From positions 1-64,000 of the forward strand of contig JAPYSB010000010.1 of assembly GCA_029936675.1 (NCBI GenBank): DNA of 64,000 bases, given 5' to 3'. The position numbers were made by a program, and so were the translations under genes. The stretch is from Dehalococcoidia bacterium. Its GTDB lineage: Bacteria; Chloroflexota; Dehalococcoidia; Lucifugimonadales; UBA826. Below are positions 8,725 through 17,090 of this stretch, piece after piece; positions within the stretch are counted from its first letter, which is position 1, and every line of letters begins with the position of its first letter. Under the pieces are notes generated by a model that saw only the letters and a program-made list of their open reading frames with translations, was not told the origin of the DNA and did not search any database.

Positions 8725-9075
8725 TTGAGTAATCAGTGCAAGTTTTGGGATTGTTTTGAAAATATATCCCCTGTTCACACGTTTTGCGGGGATCACTTTG
8801 AATGGTTTCAAATCGGTGATATTGATGAATGCCCAATATGCAAAAAGGGTAAATTTGCCCGGTTCCCACTATGTACTGATTGTGACATTAAATCGGATGA
8901 GGTAGTAAATTCAGATCAAACCAAACTTGCTACTATACAACTGCTCTCCGCGGTTGATGATGTAATTTTAATGGTCAAATCAGATGCTCCTGCTTGGCCA
9001 GAGGATAAGCAGAAACAATTGGAACATCTTGAGCAGACGGCAAATAAAGTTCGCCGTGAACTTCAATCGGGTTAG
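8725..9075 (+). CDS. Small zinc-cluster protein, unknown function
   Basis: This 116-residue protein has paired cysteine/histidine motifs in its first half: CKFWDC, HTFCGDHF, CPICKKGKF and LCTDC. These could form one or two treble-clef or ribbon-like zinc sites. The second half (about 65-116) is charged and helical without cysteines. The start is a TTG; no strong Shine-Dalgarno is seen. I do not recognise a named family. Proteins with this layout are often nucleic-acid or protein-binding adaptors, but that is only a guess. It sits between tRNA-Ile and a convergent cupin gene. Confidence 0.65.
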   Translation: MSNQCKFWDCFENISPVHTFCGDHFEWFQIGDIDECPICKKGKFARFPLCTDCDIKSDEVVNSDQTKLATIQLLSAVDDVILMVKSDAPAWPEDKQKQLEHLEQTANKVRRELQSG

Positions 9076-9082
9076 ATACTTT

Positions 9083-9102
9083 TAGAAAGCCCCTTTACGG
9101 GG
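9083..9102 (-). terminator. Weak hairpin between convergent genes
   Basis: A CCCC/GGGG stem (9090-9093 with 9099-9102) overlaps the cupin stop codon. On the minus strand it is followed by CTTTCT, which is only a poor T-tract. It may end the cupin transcript. Confidence 0.3.
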
Positions 9103-9490
9103 TGTATTCTTCCACTATCTCCACTGGAGTGTTTCTCGCCACGATCAGTTCCAGAGGTTCTGTCAAACTATCGTTGATTGGCTGGTGGATCGAGTTTTGT
9201 GGTACATATAGAAAATCACCAGCTTCAATCTCCAAGGTGGTGCCCAAGCTAGGCCCAGTTAGAAATCTTCCTTTTCCCTTCGACACATATATCGCTGATT
9301 CGCAATTCACATGATGATGGGGACTAGAGGCACATCCAGGTGGTACTGTGGCCACTGCGAGGTGTATGCCTTCAGCCCCCACGAGCCCCTGCGATACCCC
9401 TGCTAATCTTGTCATTTGGCCAGATGATATCTCAACTTCCAGGTTACCTTTTTTAACAACCTGGCATTCAGTATCGTATTTTGATGTCAT
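9095..9490 (-). CDS. Cupin-domain protein
   Basis: The 131-residue single cupin has motif 1 as PHHHVNCESAIYVSKGKGRF (metal-binding His and Glu) and motif 2 as GDFLYVPQNSIHQP with the last metal His. It therefore keeps a plausible Fe/Mn site. Small cupins of this kind act as dioxygenases, isomerases or sugar/acid binding proteins; the reaction is not predictable. It lies just downstream of the Lin0512-family gene in the same direction (33 bases), so the two probably form an operon. Confidence 0.85.
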   Translation of the reverse strand: MTSKYDTECQVVKKGNLEVEISSGQMTRLAGVSQGLVGAEGIHLAVATVPPGCASSPHHHVNCESAIYVSKGKGRFLTGPSLGTTLEIEAGDFLYVPQNSIHQPINDSLTEPLELIVARNTPVEIVEEYTP

Positions 9491-9523
9491 GGTTTAAATA
9501 AACTCCCACAAAAAAATCTTAAA

Positions 9524-9868
9524 TTAAATATCAACTTTAGCAATTACGGCAGCATTGACTATTAAAGTAAAATCTCCAGACCCTTCAGTTCCTTCAATTT
9601 CCATACCACCTTGTATAACTTTCAATTTCCCGCTTCCATGAGGTAAGACCCCCAACACGATATCTTCATCGACTTCATCTGGTCGGGTTGTGGCAATCGT
9701 AACTTCAACCACCATGTTTTTTGAAGTGTCAGGGCCAAACAACCCCAACCCCATGATGCTACTTTGATGTACGGCGTTCCAGACAGCTCTTCGAGCGGCC
9801 TCAGTTGTATTTTGTCCATGCAGATCTATTCCTGTACCCATTTCGAGTATTAAAGGCTTTAGTGCCAT
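9524..9868 (-). CDS. Lin0512-family protein, unknown function
   Basis: The sequence MALKPLILEMGTGIDLHGQ at the start and the following AARRAVWNAVHQSS match the conserved Lin0512 family of small proteins without known function. The reading frame is open upstream to 9910, but the ATG at 9868 is chosen. It has GGAG about eight bases upstream and gives the family's usual N-terminus. The protein is about 114 residues, cytoplasmic, beta-alpha in character, with a conserved Asp-Leu-His-Gly segment. Co-directional with the cupin gene downstream. Confidence 0.8.
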   Translation of the reverse strand: MALKPLILEMGTGIDLHGQNTTEAARRAVWNAVHQSSIMGLGLFGPDTSKNMVVEVTIATTRPDEVDEDIVLGVLPHGSGKLKVIQGGMEIEGTEGSGDFTLIVNAAVIAKVDI

Positions 9869-9980
9869 AGTTAATCTCCGATCTAAACTATTTAATGACT
9901 TTTGACTCAAAGTAATTCTAACTGATCAAGCAGATGCCGTGGATTTCAATCATTGGGAAACAGCCCTGATTTAATTGAAG

Positions 9981-9996
9981 TGTCCTTTTAGAGGAC
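9981..9996. other. Short hairpin in the gap upstream of tRNA-Gly
   Basis: TGTCC (9981-9985) pairs with GGACA (9992-9996) and is followed on the plus strand by TTTTC. It could be a weak terminator or a leader hairpin of the divergent Lin0512 gene. Nothing else is evident between 9869 and the tRNA promoter. Confidence 0.25.
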
Positions 9997-10078
9997 ATTT
10001 TCAGGACAGGTTTTTCCCATTTTCTGGAAGCATTCAACCTTTAGATGAAATTACTGGATTTCGTAGCTAAATTTATCC

Positions 10079-10084
10079 TATAAT
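10079..10084 (+). promoter_or_regulatory. -10 box of tRNA-Gly
   Basis: A perfect TATAAT lies 11 bases before the mature tRNA 5' end, so transcription would begin almost at the tRNA. No good -35 hexamer is visible at the right distance. Confidence 0.5.
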
Positions 10085-10095
10085 GAGGCTTTCGC

Positions 10096-10170
10096 GCGGC
10101 AGTAGCTCAGGGGTAGAGCATTTGCTTCCCAAGCAAAGGGCCGAGGGTTCGAATCCCTTCTGCCGCTCCA
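10096..10170 (+). tRNA. tRNA-Gly (CCC)
   Basis: Acceptor GCGGCAG pairs with CTGCCGC. The D-arm begins TAGCTCAGG, the anticodon loop TTCCCAA gives CCC, and the T-arm has GGTTCGAATCC. The discriminator T is followed by an encoded CCA (10168-10170). Confidence 0.95.
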
Positions 10171-10224
10171 AAACTGCTTTATCCTAAATTTTCAAAACAA
10201 GAATAACCGTGTCAAAGGGACGTT

Positions 10225-11508
10225 ATGAGTAATTTGAGAATCAGAGACGTTCGCACCATATTTACTGAGCCCGATAATATTCGCCTAGTGATAGTAAAAA
10301 TTGAGACAAACGAACCAGAAATATACGGGGTAGGGTGCGCGACTTTTACTCAAAGGCCGACCGCGGTGTTTGCAGCTGTTGAGGATTACTTAAAACCATT
10401 TTTGATTGGCAAAGATCCGGCAGATATAGAAGACATATGGCAATCTTCCTACGTTTCATCCTACTGGCGAAACGGGCCAGTGTTAAATAACGCTTTAAGT
10501 GGGATTGACCAAGCTTTGTGGGATATTAAGGGTAAATTGGCCGGAATGCCCGTTTATGATTTGCTCGGTGGGAAGGCTAGAAGTTCAGCTGCTGTTTATG
10601 TTCACGCGAATGGGAGTGAATATCAGGAAGTAGAGGATGATGTGCGAATGTATATGGAAGAAGGATTCCACCACATTCGTGTTCAGGTTGTTACTCCAGG
10701 TTATGTGACATATGGCAATAAAGGTTCGTCTGGTGAGTCTATTTCCTCAAAATATGGCCCAAGATTGGGAACTGACCGAATATTTGAACCGTTATCAGAT
10801 ACTTTACATGCCCACCCTGGCGGAATATTTGAGCCTGGACCCTATATGAAGTCAGCGTTGGGGCTTTTTGAATACATAAGGTCAAAAGTTGGTTGGGATA
10901 TTGAAATACTTCACGATGTTCACGAACGGATACCGCCAATCCAAGGGATTGGGTTTGCTAAGGAAGTTGAGCAATACAAACTTTATTTCCTGGAAGATCT
11001 ATTTTCACCTGAAGATAACGATTACTTCAGAATGGTGAGGCATCAAACCAGTACTCCAATAGCAATGGGAGAACTTTACAACAACCCTCATGAAGTTATT
11101 CCTATGGTGAAAGACAGACTTATCGATTTTTTGCGGATCCACATATCACAGATAGGTGGAATTACCCCTGCAAGGAAATTAGCAGCTTTGTGCGAGGCTT
11201 TTAATGTGCGTACGGCTTGGCATGGCCCAGGTGATACCTCTCCTGTGGGTCATGCCGCAAATCTTATGCTGGATCTAAACACTATTAATTTTGGGATTCA
11301 GGAATATGCAATATTTGGTGATAACAGTAAGGAGGTGTTTCCTGGGTGTCCCGAGGTGAAGGACGGATATATGTGGCCTAACGGATCTCCTGGTCTAGGT
11401 ATTGATATTAATGAGGCGCTTGCGGCAAAATTCCCCTTCAAGGATAGAGCTTATGGCGGTGCTTGGGACACGGTACGTAGGGCGGATGGGAGTGTCGTCA
11501 AGCCTTAA
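10225..11508 (+). CDS. Mannonate dehydratase-family (ManD/RspA-like) enolase-superfamily enzyme
   Basis: The 427-residue protein has the motif series of the ManD group: LHDVHERIPPIQ, YFLEDLFSPED, PIAMGELYNNP, LRIHISQIGGITPARKLA (first half and second half are separate blocks), VRTAWHGPGDTSPVGHAA and FGIQEY. ManD members dehydrate D-mannonate or related aldonic acids to 2-keto-3-deoxy acids, though many homologues have low or unknown activity. An AGGGA ribosome-binding site precedes the ATG. It starts a plus-strand run that continues with pxpABC two bases after its stop in the upstream-extended frame, so the genes are probably co-transcribed. Confidence 0.88.
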   Translation: MSNLRIRDVRTIFTEPDNIRLVIVKIETNEPEIYGVGCATFTQRPTAVFAAVEDYLKPFLIGKDPADIEDIWQSSYVSSYWRNGPVLNNALSGIDQALWDIKGKLAGMPVYDLLGGKARSSAAVYVHANGSEYQEVEDDVRMYMEEGFHHIRVQVVTPGYVTYGNKGSSGESISSKYGPRLGTDRIFEPLSDTLHAHPGGIFEPGPYMKSALGLFEYIRSKVGWDIEILHDVHERIPPIQGIGFAKEVEQYKLYFLEDLFSPEDNDYFRMVRHQTSTPIAMGELYNNPHEVIPMVKDRLIDFLRIHISQIGGITPARKLAALCEAFNVRTAWHGPGDTSPVGHAANLMLDLNTINFGIQEYAIFGDNSKEVFPGCPEVKDGYMWPNGSPGLGIDINEALAAKFPFKDRAYGGAWDTVRRADGSVVKP

Positions 11509-11561
11509 ATTTGGCGATGGGGAAAAAGTTACGAAGTTTTTATCGAGGAGGGAAATTTAAA

Positions 11562-12326
11562 TTGAATTTAAAGATAGATTTTAATTGTGACATGGGTGAA
11601 AGTTTTGGCATGTATAAAATGGGATTTGATGAAGAAGTGATAAAACACATTTCTTCGGCCAATATCGCCTGTGGATTTCATGCAGGAGATCCAATGTGGA
11701 TGCGTAAAACCGTCGAATTGGCAGAATCACATGGGGTTGGGGTTGGGGCACACCCTAGTTACCCTGATCTTAATGGGTTCGGTAGAAGAAACATGAATGC
11801 CACCCCTGAAGAAGTGCGCAATGATGTGGTATATCAAGCTGGAGCTTTAAAAGCGTTCACATCGGGCCGGAATTTGCAGCATGTAAAACCTCATGGAGCT
11901 ATGTACAACCAAGCCGTTGGTGATGCTGATTTAGGGAAATCAATATGTGAAGCAGTTCTTGAAGTGGATTCCGAAATTATTTTGCTAGCACTGGCGGGAT
12001 CAGCATGGATAGATGTTGCAAAAAATATCGGAATGCGGGTTGCTAGGGAAGTTTTTGCAGATAGAGCTGTGCATAGCGATGGCACTTTGGTGTCCAGATC
12101 TCAAGAAGGATCTGTTATTCATGATCTTAATGAGGTAGTTGATAGAAGTTTACAGATGGTGACCGAAGGCAAAATTGTGTCTGTGGAAGGCGATATAATT
12201 GAAGTTCAAGCAGATTCGATATGCCTTCATGGTGATACCCCCGGAGCAGTTGATATGGCCCAAACATTGAAGGAACAATTCGTGGCGAATGGGGTTGAAA
12301 TTACCCCACTATCAAATCTCGTTTGA
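11562..12326 (+). CDS. pxpA: 5-oxoprolinase subunit A (LamB/YcsF family)
   Basis: PxpA, with PxpB and PxpC, hydrolyses 5-oxo-L-proline (pyroglutamate) to glutamate with ATP. The N-terminus LKIDFNCDMGESFG, then IACGFHAGDP, GAHPSYPD and LQHVKPHGAMYNQ, are signature YcsF segments. The frame is open from 11511, but the TTG at 11562 is chosen because GAGGAGG lies ten bases upstream and the resulting 254 residues match the usual family length. It is followed by pxpB after nine bases. The neighbouring ManD-like gene suggests these genes may be part of a broader acid-utilisation operon. Confidence 0.92.
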   Translation: MNLKIDFNCDMGESFGMYKMGFDEEVIKHISSANIACGFHAGDPMWMRKTVELAESHGVGVGAHPSYPDLNGFGRRNMNATPEEVRNDVVYQAGALKAFTSGRNLQHVKPHGAMYNQAVGDADLGKSICEAVLEVDSEIILLALAGSAWIDVAKNIGMRVAREVFADRAVHSDGTLVSRSQEGSVIHDLNEVVDRSLQMVTEGKIVSVEGDIIEVQADSICLHGDTPGAVDMAQTLKEQFVANGVEITPLSNLV

Positions 12327-12335
12327 AGGAAATGC

Positions 12336-13073
12336 ATGGATGATATAACGGTGAATACCTCTCCTGTTTTTGCCCCTATGGGTGACTCCGCTTTGATGGT
12401 GGTGGCAGGCAATAATATCTCGGTTGAAGTCAACCAAAAAGTTCACAATATGATTTCCATTATTAAAGGACAGAATTGGCCCGGCATAAAAGAAATTGTG
12501 CCGACATATAGTTCATTTGTAATTCATTTCGATCCGTTGATATTTTCGTTTGACGGTTTGACTGAATGTGTAGCTGACCTTTGGGACTGCAACGAAGTTT
12601 CAGAAGACACCAATACCAAAACAGTTTTGATTCCCACTCTTTATGGATCAAATTATGGCCTTGACCTCGAGTCAGTGTCTGAATTAACAAACCTGTCAGT
12701 GGAAGAGGTCATTGGTATCCATTCCGAAACGGAGTATTTAGTCTACGCCTTAGGTTTTAGCCCTGGTTTTCCGTACTTGGGAGATTTAGACCCAAGAATT
12801 CATTGCCCAAGACTAGAAACTCCCAGGATAAGTGTTCCTAAAGGTTCTGTGGCTATTGCGGATTCCCAAACCGGTGTGTATCCAGTTTCTAGTCCGGGAG
12901 GGTGGCGATTGATAGGCCAGACCCCAGTTACAATGTTCGATCCGAATAGGCCTCACCCATCCATAGTGAACCCGGGGGACTACATACGTTTTGTACCCAT
13001 TAGCTCTGAGTCTGAATATGAGGAAATATTTGAAATGTCTTCGAATGGTAGCTATGAGGTTCAAGTACAGTGA
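12336..13073 (+). CDS. pxpB: 5-oxoprolinase subunit B (KipI/allophanate hydrolase subunit 1 family)
   Basis: The 245-residue protein has the family signatures EYLVYALGFSPGFPYLGDLD, PRISVPKGSVAIADSQTGVY and PGGWRLIGQTPVTMFDP. It forms a complex with PxpC that supplies the catalytic core of 5-oxoprolinase. An AAGGA lies seven bases before the ATG. Its TGA stop overlaps the GTG start of pxpC by four bases, a typical sign of coupled translation in this pair. Confidence 0.93.
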   Translation: MDDITVNTSPVFAPMGDSALMVVAGNNISVEVNQKVHNMISIIKGQNWPGIKEIVPTYSSFVIHFDPLIFSFDGLTECVADLWDCNEVSEDTNTKTVLIPTLYGSNYGLDLESVSELTNLSVEEVIGIHSETEYLVYALGFSPGFPYLGDLDPRIHCPRLETPRISVPKGSVAIADSQTGVYPVSSPGGWRLIGQTPVTMFDPNRPHPSIVNPGDYIRFVPISSESEYEEIFEMSSNGSYEVQVQ

Positions 13074-14167
13074 TAGAGATTTTAAAGGCTGGTACACTAA
13101 CCACCATTCAAGATGCCGGCCGCTCAGGCTACCAAGAATTAGGTGTTCCTGAAACAGGAGCTCTGGACAAATTTTCATTTCGCTGTGCCAATTTACTGAC
13201 GGGCAACCATGAAAATACTCCAGCGATGGAGGCTGTCTTATTCGGCCCAGAGATTAAATTTTCGGATGATTCTTTCATCGCCATAACAGGGGGAGATCTT
13301 TCTCCCACTATAGATGGCACCGAGGTGAATTTGTGGGAGACGTTGCCAGTCAGTGCAGGATCAATACTTTCTTTTTCCGGACCAACAGGTAACGGGATAC
13401 GGTCTTATGTATCGATTTCAGGAGGATTTTTCGGAGATAAAACTCGATCGGTGATGGGGAGCTATTCAACTTATCTGCCGGGCGAATTTGGGGGTTACGG
13501 AGGTAGGGCGTTAAAGGACGGAGATGTCCTTCATATTGGTATGGCAGAGGAAAATTTTGCAGGGGAACTGGTTTTGGAAAACCCACCTACCTTTGGGGAT
13601 GATGAAACACTTAGAATCATACTAGGTCCGCAAGATGGTATGTTTGTTCCAGCAGCCATTCAAACTCTGACTTCAAGTTCCTATGAAGTTACTCCCAATT
13701 CAGATCGGATGGGCTGTAGGTTGGATGGACCGATGTTGGAACATTTGGATGGCCCTGATGTCATATCTGATGGGACTGCATTTGGAGTCATTCAAGTTCC
13801 AGGTGACGGCAAGCCCATTATTTTACTTTCTGATAGGGGGACTACTGGTGGGTACACTAAGATAGCCACCGTTATATCTGCTGATAGGAGTAAATTAGCT
13901 CAGCTAATACCAGGAGGAAATATTAATTTTGAAGTGGTTAGCCAGGAAAAAGCCGTTAATTTATTAAGAGACCAAGAGAAATTACTCTCCTCACTATCAG
14001 TAGATGTGGGAGTTCCCTTAAATATTAAAGTGAATGGTGTGCCAGTGGATGTAGTTGACGATGAGGATCAGCCGGCAATGGGAATTAATGTAAAACACGT
14101 TACTTACAAAGCAGTAGTGTCCGACGGCCACAAAGACCATCAAATAGAATTGGAAATATCTGAATGA
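13070..14167 (+). CDS. pxpC: 5-oxoprolinase subunit C (KipA/allophanate hydrolase subunit 2 family)
   Basis: The 365-residue protein begins IEILKAGTLTTIQDAGRSGYQ, the standard KipA/PxpC N-terminus (TTIQD, GRxGYxxLGVP). It continues with ALTGGDLSP-like, SNRMGCRL-like (here SDRMGCRLDG) and IQVPGDGKPIILLSDRGTTGGY segments. It is the partner of PxpB in pyroglutamate hydrolysis. The GTG start overlaps the pxpB stop. There is no KipR/LysR-type regulator beside the operon in this window. Confidence 0.93.
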   Translation: MIEILKAGTLTTIQDAGRSGYQELGVPETGALDKFSFRCANLLTGNHENTPAMEAVLFGPEIKFSDDSFIAITGGDLSPTIDGTEVNLWETLPVSAGSILSFSGPTGNGIRSYVSISGGFFGDKTRSVMGSYSTYLPGEFGGYGGRALKDGDVLHIGMAEENFAGELVLENPPTFGDDETLRIILGPQDGMFVPAAIQTLTSSSYEVTPNSDRMGCRLDGPMLEHLDGPDVISDGTAFGVIQVPGDGKPIILLSDRGTTGGYTKIATVISADRSKLAQLIPGGNINFEVVSQEKAVNLLRDQEKLLSSLSVDVGVPLNIKVNGVPVDVVDDEDQPAMGINVKHVTYKAVVSDGHKDHQIELEISE

Positions 14168-14184
14168 AATTGTGAGGTGAACAT

Positions 14185-15237
14185 ATGGGTAAGAAAATGG
14201 CAGTGGTCGGAACAGGTGCGGCTGGAAGTTATATCGGAGCTTTTCTGACGAGAGAAGGACACGATCTCGTCCTCATCGACATGTGGGGGGAACATGTCGA
14301 TAAAATGAATGCCGACGGGATTGACGTTTCGGGTTCTCAAGGCCCGTTTAATGTCCCTGTACGGGCCCATCATTTTTCCGATGCCTCCCAACTCAAAGAT
14401 AAATACGACATTATATTTTTTGCTATGAAATCATATGACACTGTGTGGGCGGCCCATTTTGCGAAAAACCTGTTGGCCAGTAATGGTGTGCTTGTGAGTA
14501 ACCAAAACTGTATGAATGACTTAACCTTAGCTTCAATAGTAGGCTTTGAAAGAGAAATTGGTTGCGTTATGTCGGGGATAACAGTCGGACTTTGGGAACC
14601 AGGTCATGTAAATCGAGGTGGCCAGCCAGGTAGAGATCGTGGGCATGATGTTTTCAGGGTCGGGGAGTTGCACGGCAGGATTACCCCGAGAGCAGAGGAG
14701 ATTGCGGAACTTTTGTCTTGTATCGATGGCTCAAAAGCTACCTCAAACATATGGGGCGAGAGATGGTCAAAACTTACTACAAATGCCTCCTCAAATCCTA
14801 TAACTGCCATGACAGGGCTTGGTTCAAACGGCGCGGCAGAGCTACCGGAAGCAAGAAGATTACAAATCGAAATTTCAAAAGAATCTTGTCGAGTTGCCTT
14901 AGCTCAAAATTTCGATGTTGAACCAATAAAAGGCATTACTGCAGACGTTTGGTCACGAGCGGATGAAGGCGATATTTATGAAGAATTAGATGAAAAATTC
15001 TTACCAAATCCAGGAGCAAGTGATTGGAAATCGTCTATGTCACAGGACGTAACCAAAGGCCGGAAGACGGAAGTTACCTTGATGAATGGATATATTTCAG
15101 AACAAGGTGCCTTGGCTGGAATACCGACGCCAGTTAATACCGCTATTACCTTTGTAGTGGATGAAATTGACCGAGGCGTGAGACAAGCAGATGTGCTAAA
15201 CATTAAAGAGGTTTTATCTAGAGCGGGAATTACATAA
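14185..15237 (+). CDS. 2-dehydropantoate 2-reductase-family oxidoreductase (ApbA/PanE-like)
   Basis: The 350-residue protein has an N-terminal Rossmann fold with GTGAAGSYIGAFL (residues 9-21) for NAD(P), a helical C-terminal domain, and the Lys/Asn/Glu region around NASSNPITAMTG typical of ketopantoate reductases. GAGGTGA precedes the ATG. Being downstream of pxpABC rather than beside panB/panC, it may be a catabolic 2-keto-acid reductase and not the pantothenate enzyme, so panE is not assigned. Confidence 0.8.
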   Translation: MGKKMAVVGTGAAGSYIGAFLTREGHDLVLIDMWGEHVDKMNADGIDVSGSQGPFNVPVRAHHFSDASQLKDKYDIIFFAMKSYDTVWAAHFAKNLLASNGVLVSNQNCMNDLTLASIVGFEREIGCVMSGITVGLWEPGHVNRGGQPGRDRGHDVFRVGELHGRITPRAEEIAELLSCIDGSKATSNIWGERWSKLTTNASSNPITAMTGLGSNGAAELPEARRLQIEISKESCRVALAQNFDVEPIKGITADVWSRADEGDIYEELDEKFLPNPGASDWKSSMSQDVTKGRKTEVTLMNGYISEQGALAGIPTPVNTAITFVVDEIDRGVRQADVLNIKEVLSRAGIT

Positions 15238-15243
15238 ACAAGT

Positions 15244-15858
15244 ATGTTTGAAATTCTTCATGAGTTGTCGAATTGGATCAGAGAATTTGCCGAAACAGAT
15301 TGGGCAATTCTAATACTGTTTGTAACAGCTTTCTTAGAGTCCACTATTTCTCCTATTCCCCCTGACCCGTTACTGATTCCTATGGCCATCATCAAACCCA
15401 GTTCGGCCATATGGCTTGCTGCCCTGTGCACATTGGCCTCTGTGTTGGGGGCTGTACTGGGACATCGGCTTGGGTCCCAATTCGGGAGACCATTACTTGG
15501 TAGATTTGTCTCAGAAAGTAGGATTCAATCAGGAGAAACGCTGTTCGATAAATATGGTATTTGGGCTGTTTTGGTGGCCGCTGTCACGCCTATACCTTAT
15601 AAAGTGTTCACTATCCTGGCAGGTGTACTGAACCTAGATATGAAACGATTTCTCATTGCATCTATTATTGGGCGGGGGATGAGGTTTCTTAGCCTTGGTG
15701 TTGTGATATTTCTGTTCGGTGAAAATGTCCAGAATTTTGTTGAAGAACAATTTGAAACTCTTACTTTGTTAGCCGGTGCCGGTGTAGTGGCTTCCGTTCT
15801 TTTTGTTGTGATACTTGCTAAATGGAAAACTAAACGACGCTCTAGGAAAAAACAATAA
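15244..15858 (+). CDS. VTT/SNARE-associated (DedA/YqaA-type) membrane protein
   Basis: The 204-residue protein has four to five hydrophobic segments. It carries the VTT-domain hallmarks FLESTISPIPPDPLLIPMA near residue 30 and the re-entrant-loop proline region AAVTPIPYKVFTILAG near 115. Family members are inner-membrane proteins linked to lipid scrambling or undecaprenyl-phosphate recycling. The C-terminus is a Lys/Arg-rich cytoplasmic tail. It starts six bases after the reductase stop and converges with ruvB. Confidence 0.85.
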   Translation: MFEILHELSNWIREFAETDWAILILFVTAFLESTISPIPPDPLLIPMAIIKPSSAIWLAALCTLASVLGAVLGHRLGSQFGRPLLGRFVSESRIQSGETLFDKYGIWAVLVAAVTPIPYKVFTILAGVLNLDMKRFLIASIIGRGMRFLSLGVVIFLFGENVQNFVEEQFETLTLLAGAGVVASVLFVVILAKWKTKRRSRKKQ

Positions 15859-15871
15859 GATGTGTAGTAAA

Positions 15872-16906
15872 TCAAAGTTCCATACGGGATTGAAGCCGAC
15901 TCGAAGATGGCTGATTAAATTCATATCCTAAATGCTCATAGGCCCTTCTAGTGGCTACCCTTCCCCTTTGTGTACGATCTAGGAATCCCATTTGAATCAA
16001 ATATGGTTCGTACACATCCTCAATAGTTTCAGACTCTTCATTAATTGAGGCAGCTATCGTGTCTATGCCGACCGGCCCTCCGTCAAATTTTTCAATAATG
16101 CATTTAACTACGTTCACATCCACCCCGTCGAGGCCTAAATCATCTATTTTTAAATCAGTTAAAGCTTTGAGTGCTACATCTTGGGTTATTATGTTGTCAG
16201 CCACGACTTGGGCATAATCCCTCACTCGTCTTAATAACCTATTTGCGACCCTTGGGGTTCCTCGCGCCCGTTTTGCAATTTCATGAAGACCGTCTGGGCT
16301 GTACGCTACATCAAGAATTCTTGCTGATCGAAGAAGAATCTGTTCCATGTCCTGTACGGTATAAAACTCCAGTCGATGAATGGAACCGAACCTATCCCTA
16401 AGTGGTGAACTAATCATTCCATAACGGGTAGTTGCACCAATTAAGGTAAAAGGTTTTAGAGAGAGATTCATGCTTCTTGCCTTGAGTCCTTTATCTATAA
16501 CCCAAGTCACAAAAAAATCTTCCATTGCTGGATACAGAACTTCCTCTACTACTCGACTCAAACGGTGTATTTCATCTATAAAAAGAACATCATCTTGTTG
16601 GAGTTGACTTAATATTGCCACCATGTCTCCAGCTCTTTCGATGGCTGGCCCAGATGTGGTTTTTATTCTAACTTCCATCTCGGTAGCTACGATATTTGAT
16701 AGGGTTGTTTTCCCGAGTCCAGGAGGGCCATAAAGCAGAAGGTGGTCCAATGGTTCACCTCTCTGTTTGGCTGCCGTCATTGATATCGAAAGCGTGTTTT
16801 TTATACCATCCTGACCCACATAAGTAGATAAATTCTTGGGACGTAAATTTGTGTCAAGGCTATGATCCTCTTCGTGAGTACTGCCAGAAACGAGTCTATC
16901 GTCCAC
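15872..16906 (-). CDS. ruvB: Holliday junction branch-migration ATPase RuvB
   Basis: The 344-residue protein has Walker [11 protein letters not shown], Walker B FIDEIHR, sensor segments [17 protein letters not shown] and the winged-helix C-terminus ending in [19 protein letters not shown]. It is the hexameric motor that works with RuvA on Holliday junctions. The start is a GTG with AAAGGA about 12 bases upstream. ruvA and ruvC are not adjacent in this window, so the gene stands alone. Confidence 0.97.
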   Translation of the reverse strand: MDDRLVSGSTHEEDHSLDTNLRPKNLSTYVGQDGIKNTLSISMTAAKQRGEPLDHLLLYGPPGLGKTTLSNIVATEMEVRIKTTSGPAIERAGDMVAILSQLQQDDVLFIDEIHRLSRVVEEVLYPAMEDFFVTWVIDKGLKARSMNLSLKPFTLIGATTRYGMISSPLRDRFGSIHRLEFYTVQDMEQILLRSARILDVAYSPDGLHEIAKRARGTPRVANRLLRRVRDYAQVVADNIITQDVALKALTDLKIDDLGLDGVDVNVVKCIIEKFDGGPVGIDTIAASINEESETIEDVYEPYLIQMGFLDRTQRGRVATRRAYEHLGYEFNQPSSSRLQSRMEL

Positions 16907-17018
16907 GCGTTTGATAGTCCTTTGTTAAAGTTTCTATTTTGCCAGATTCTAGGTTTGATATAAACTCAATATCAATTAAAACTTAAAGTAATTACAACAT
17001 TACACCGTACTGATCAGT

Positions 17019-17048
17019 TTGACACGTTTTTTTATAACCCAATAAACT
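17019..17048 (+). promoter_or_regulatory. Sigma70-type promoter of the methylmalonyl-CoA operon
   Basis: TTGACA (17019-17024) and TAAACT (17043-17048) are 18 bases apart. Transcription would start about 35 bases before the mutase ATG. This is the only perfect -35 hexamer I saw in an intergenic region with a matching -10. Confidence 0.5.
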
Positions 17049-17090
17049 CACAATGGAAATATCACCTAATTGTGTTGGAGAATCTGTTTT

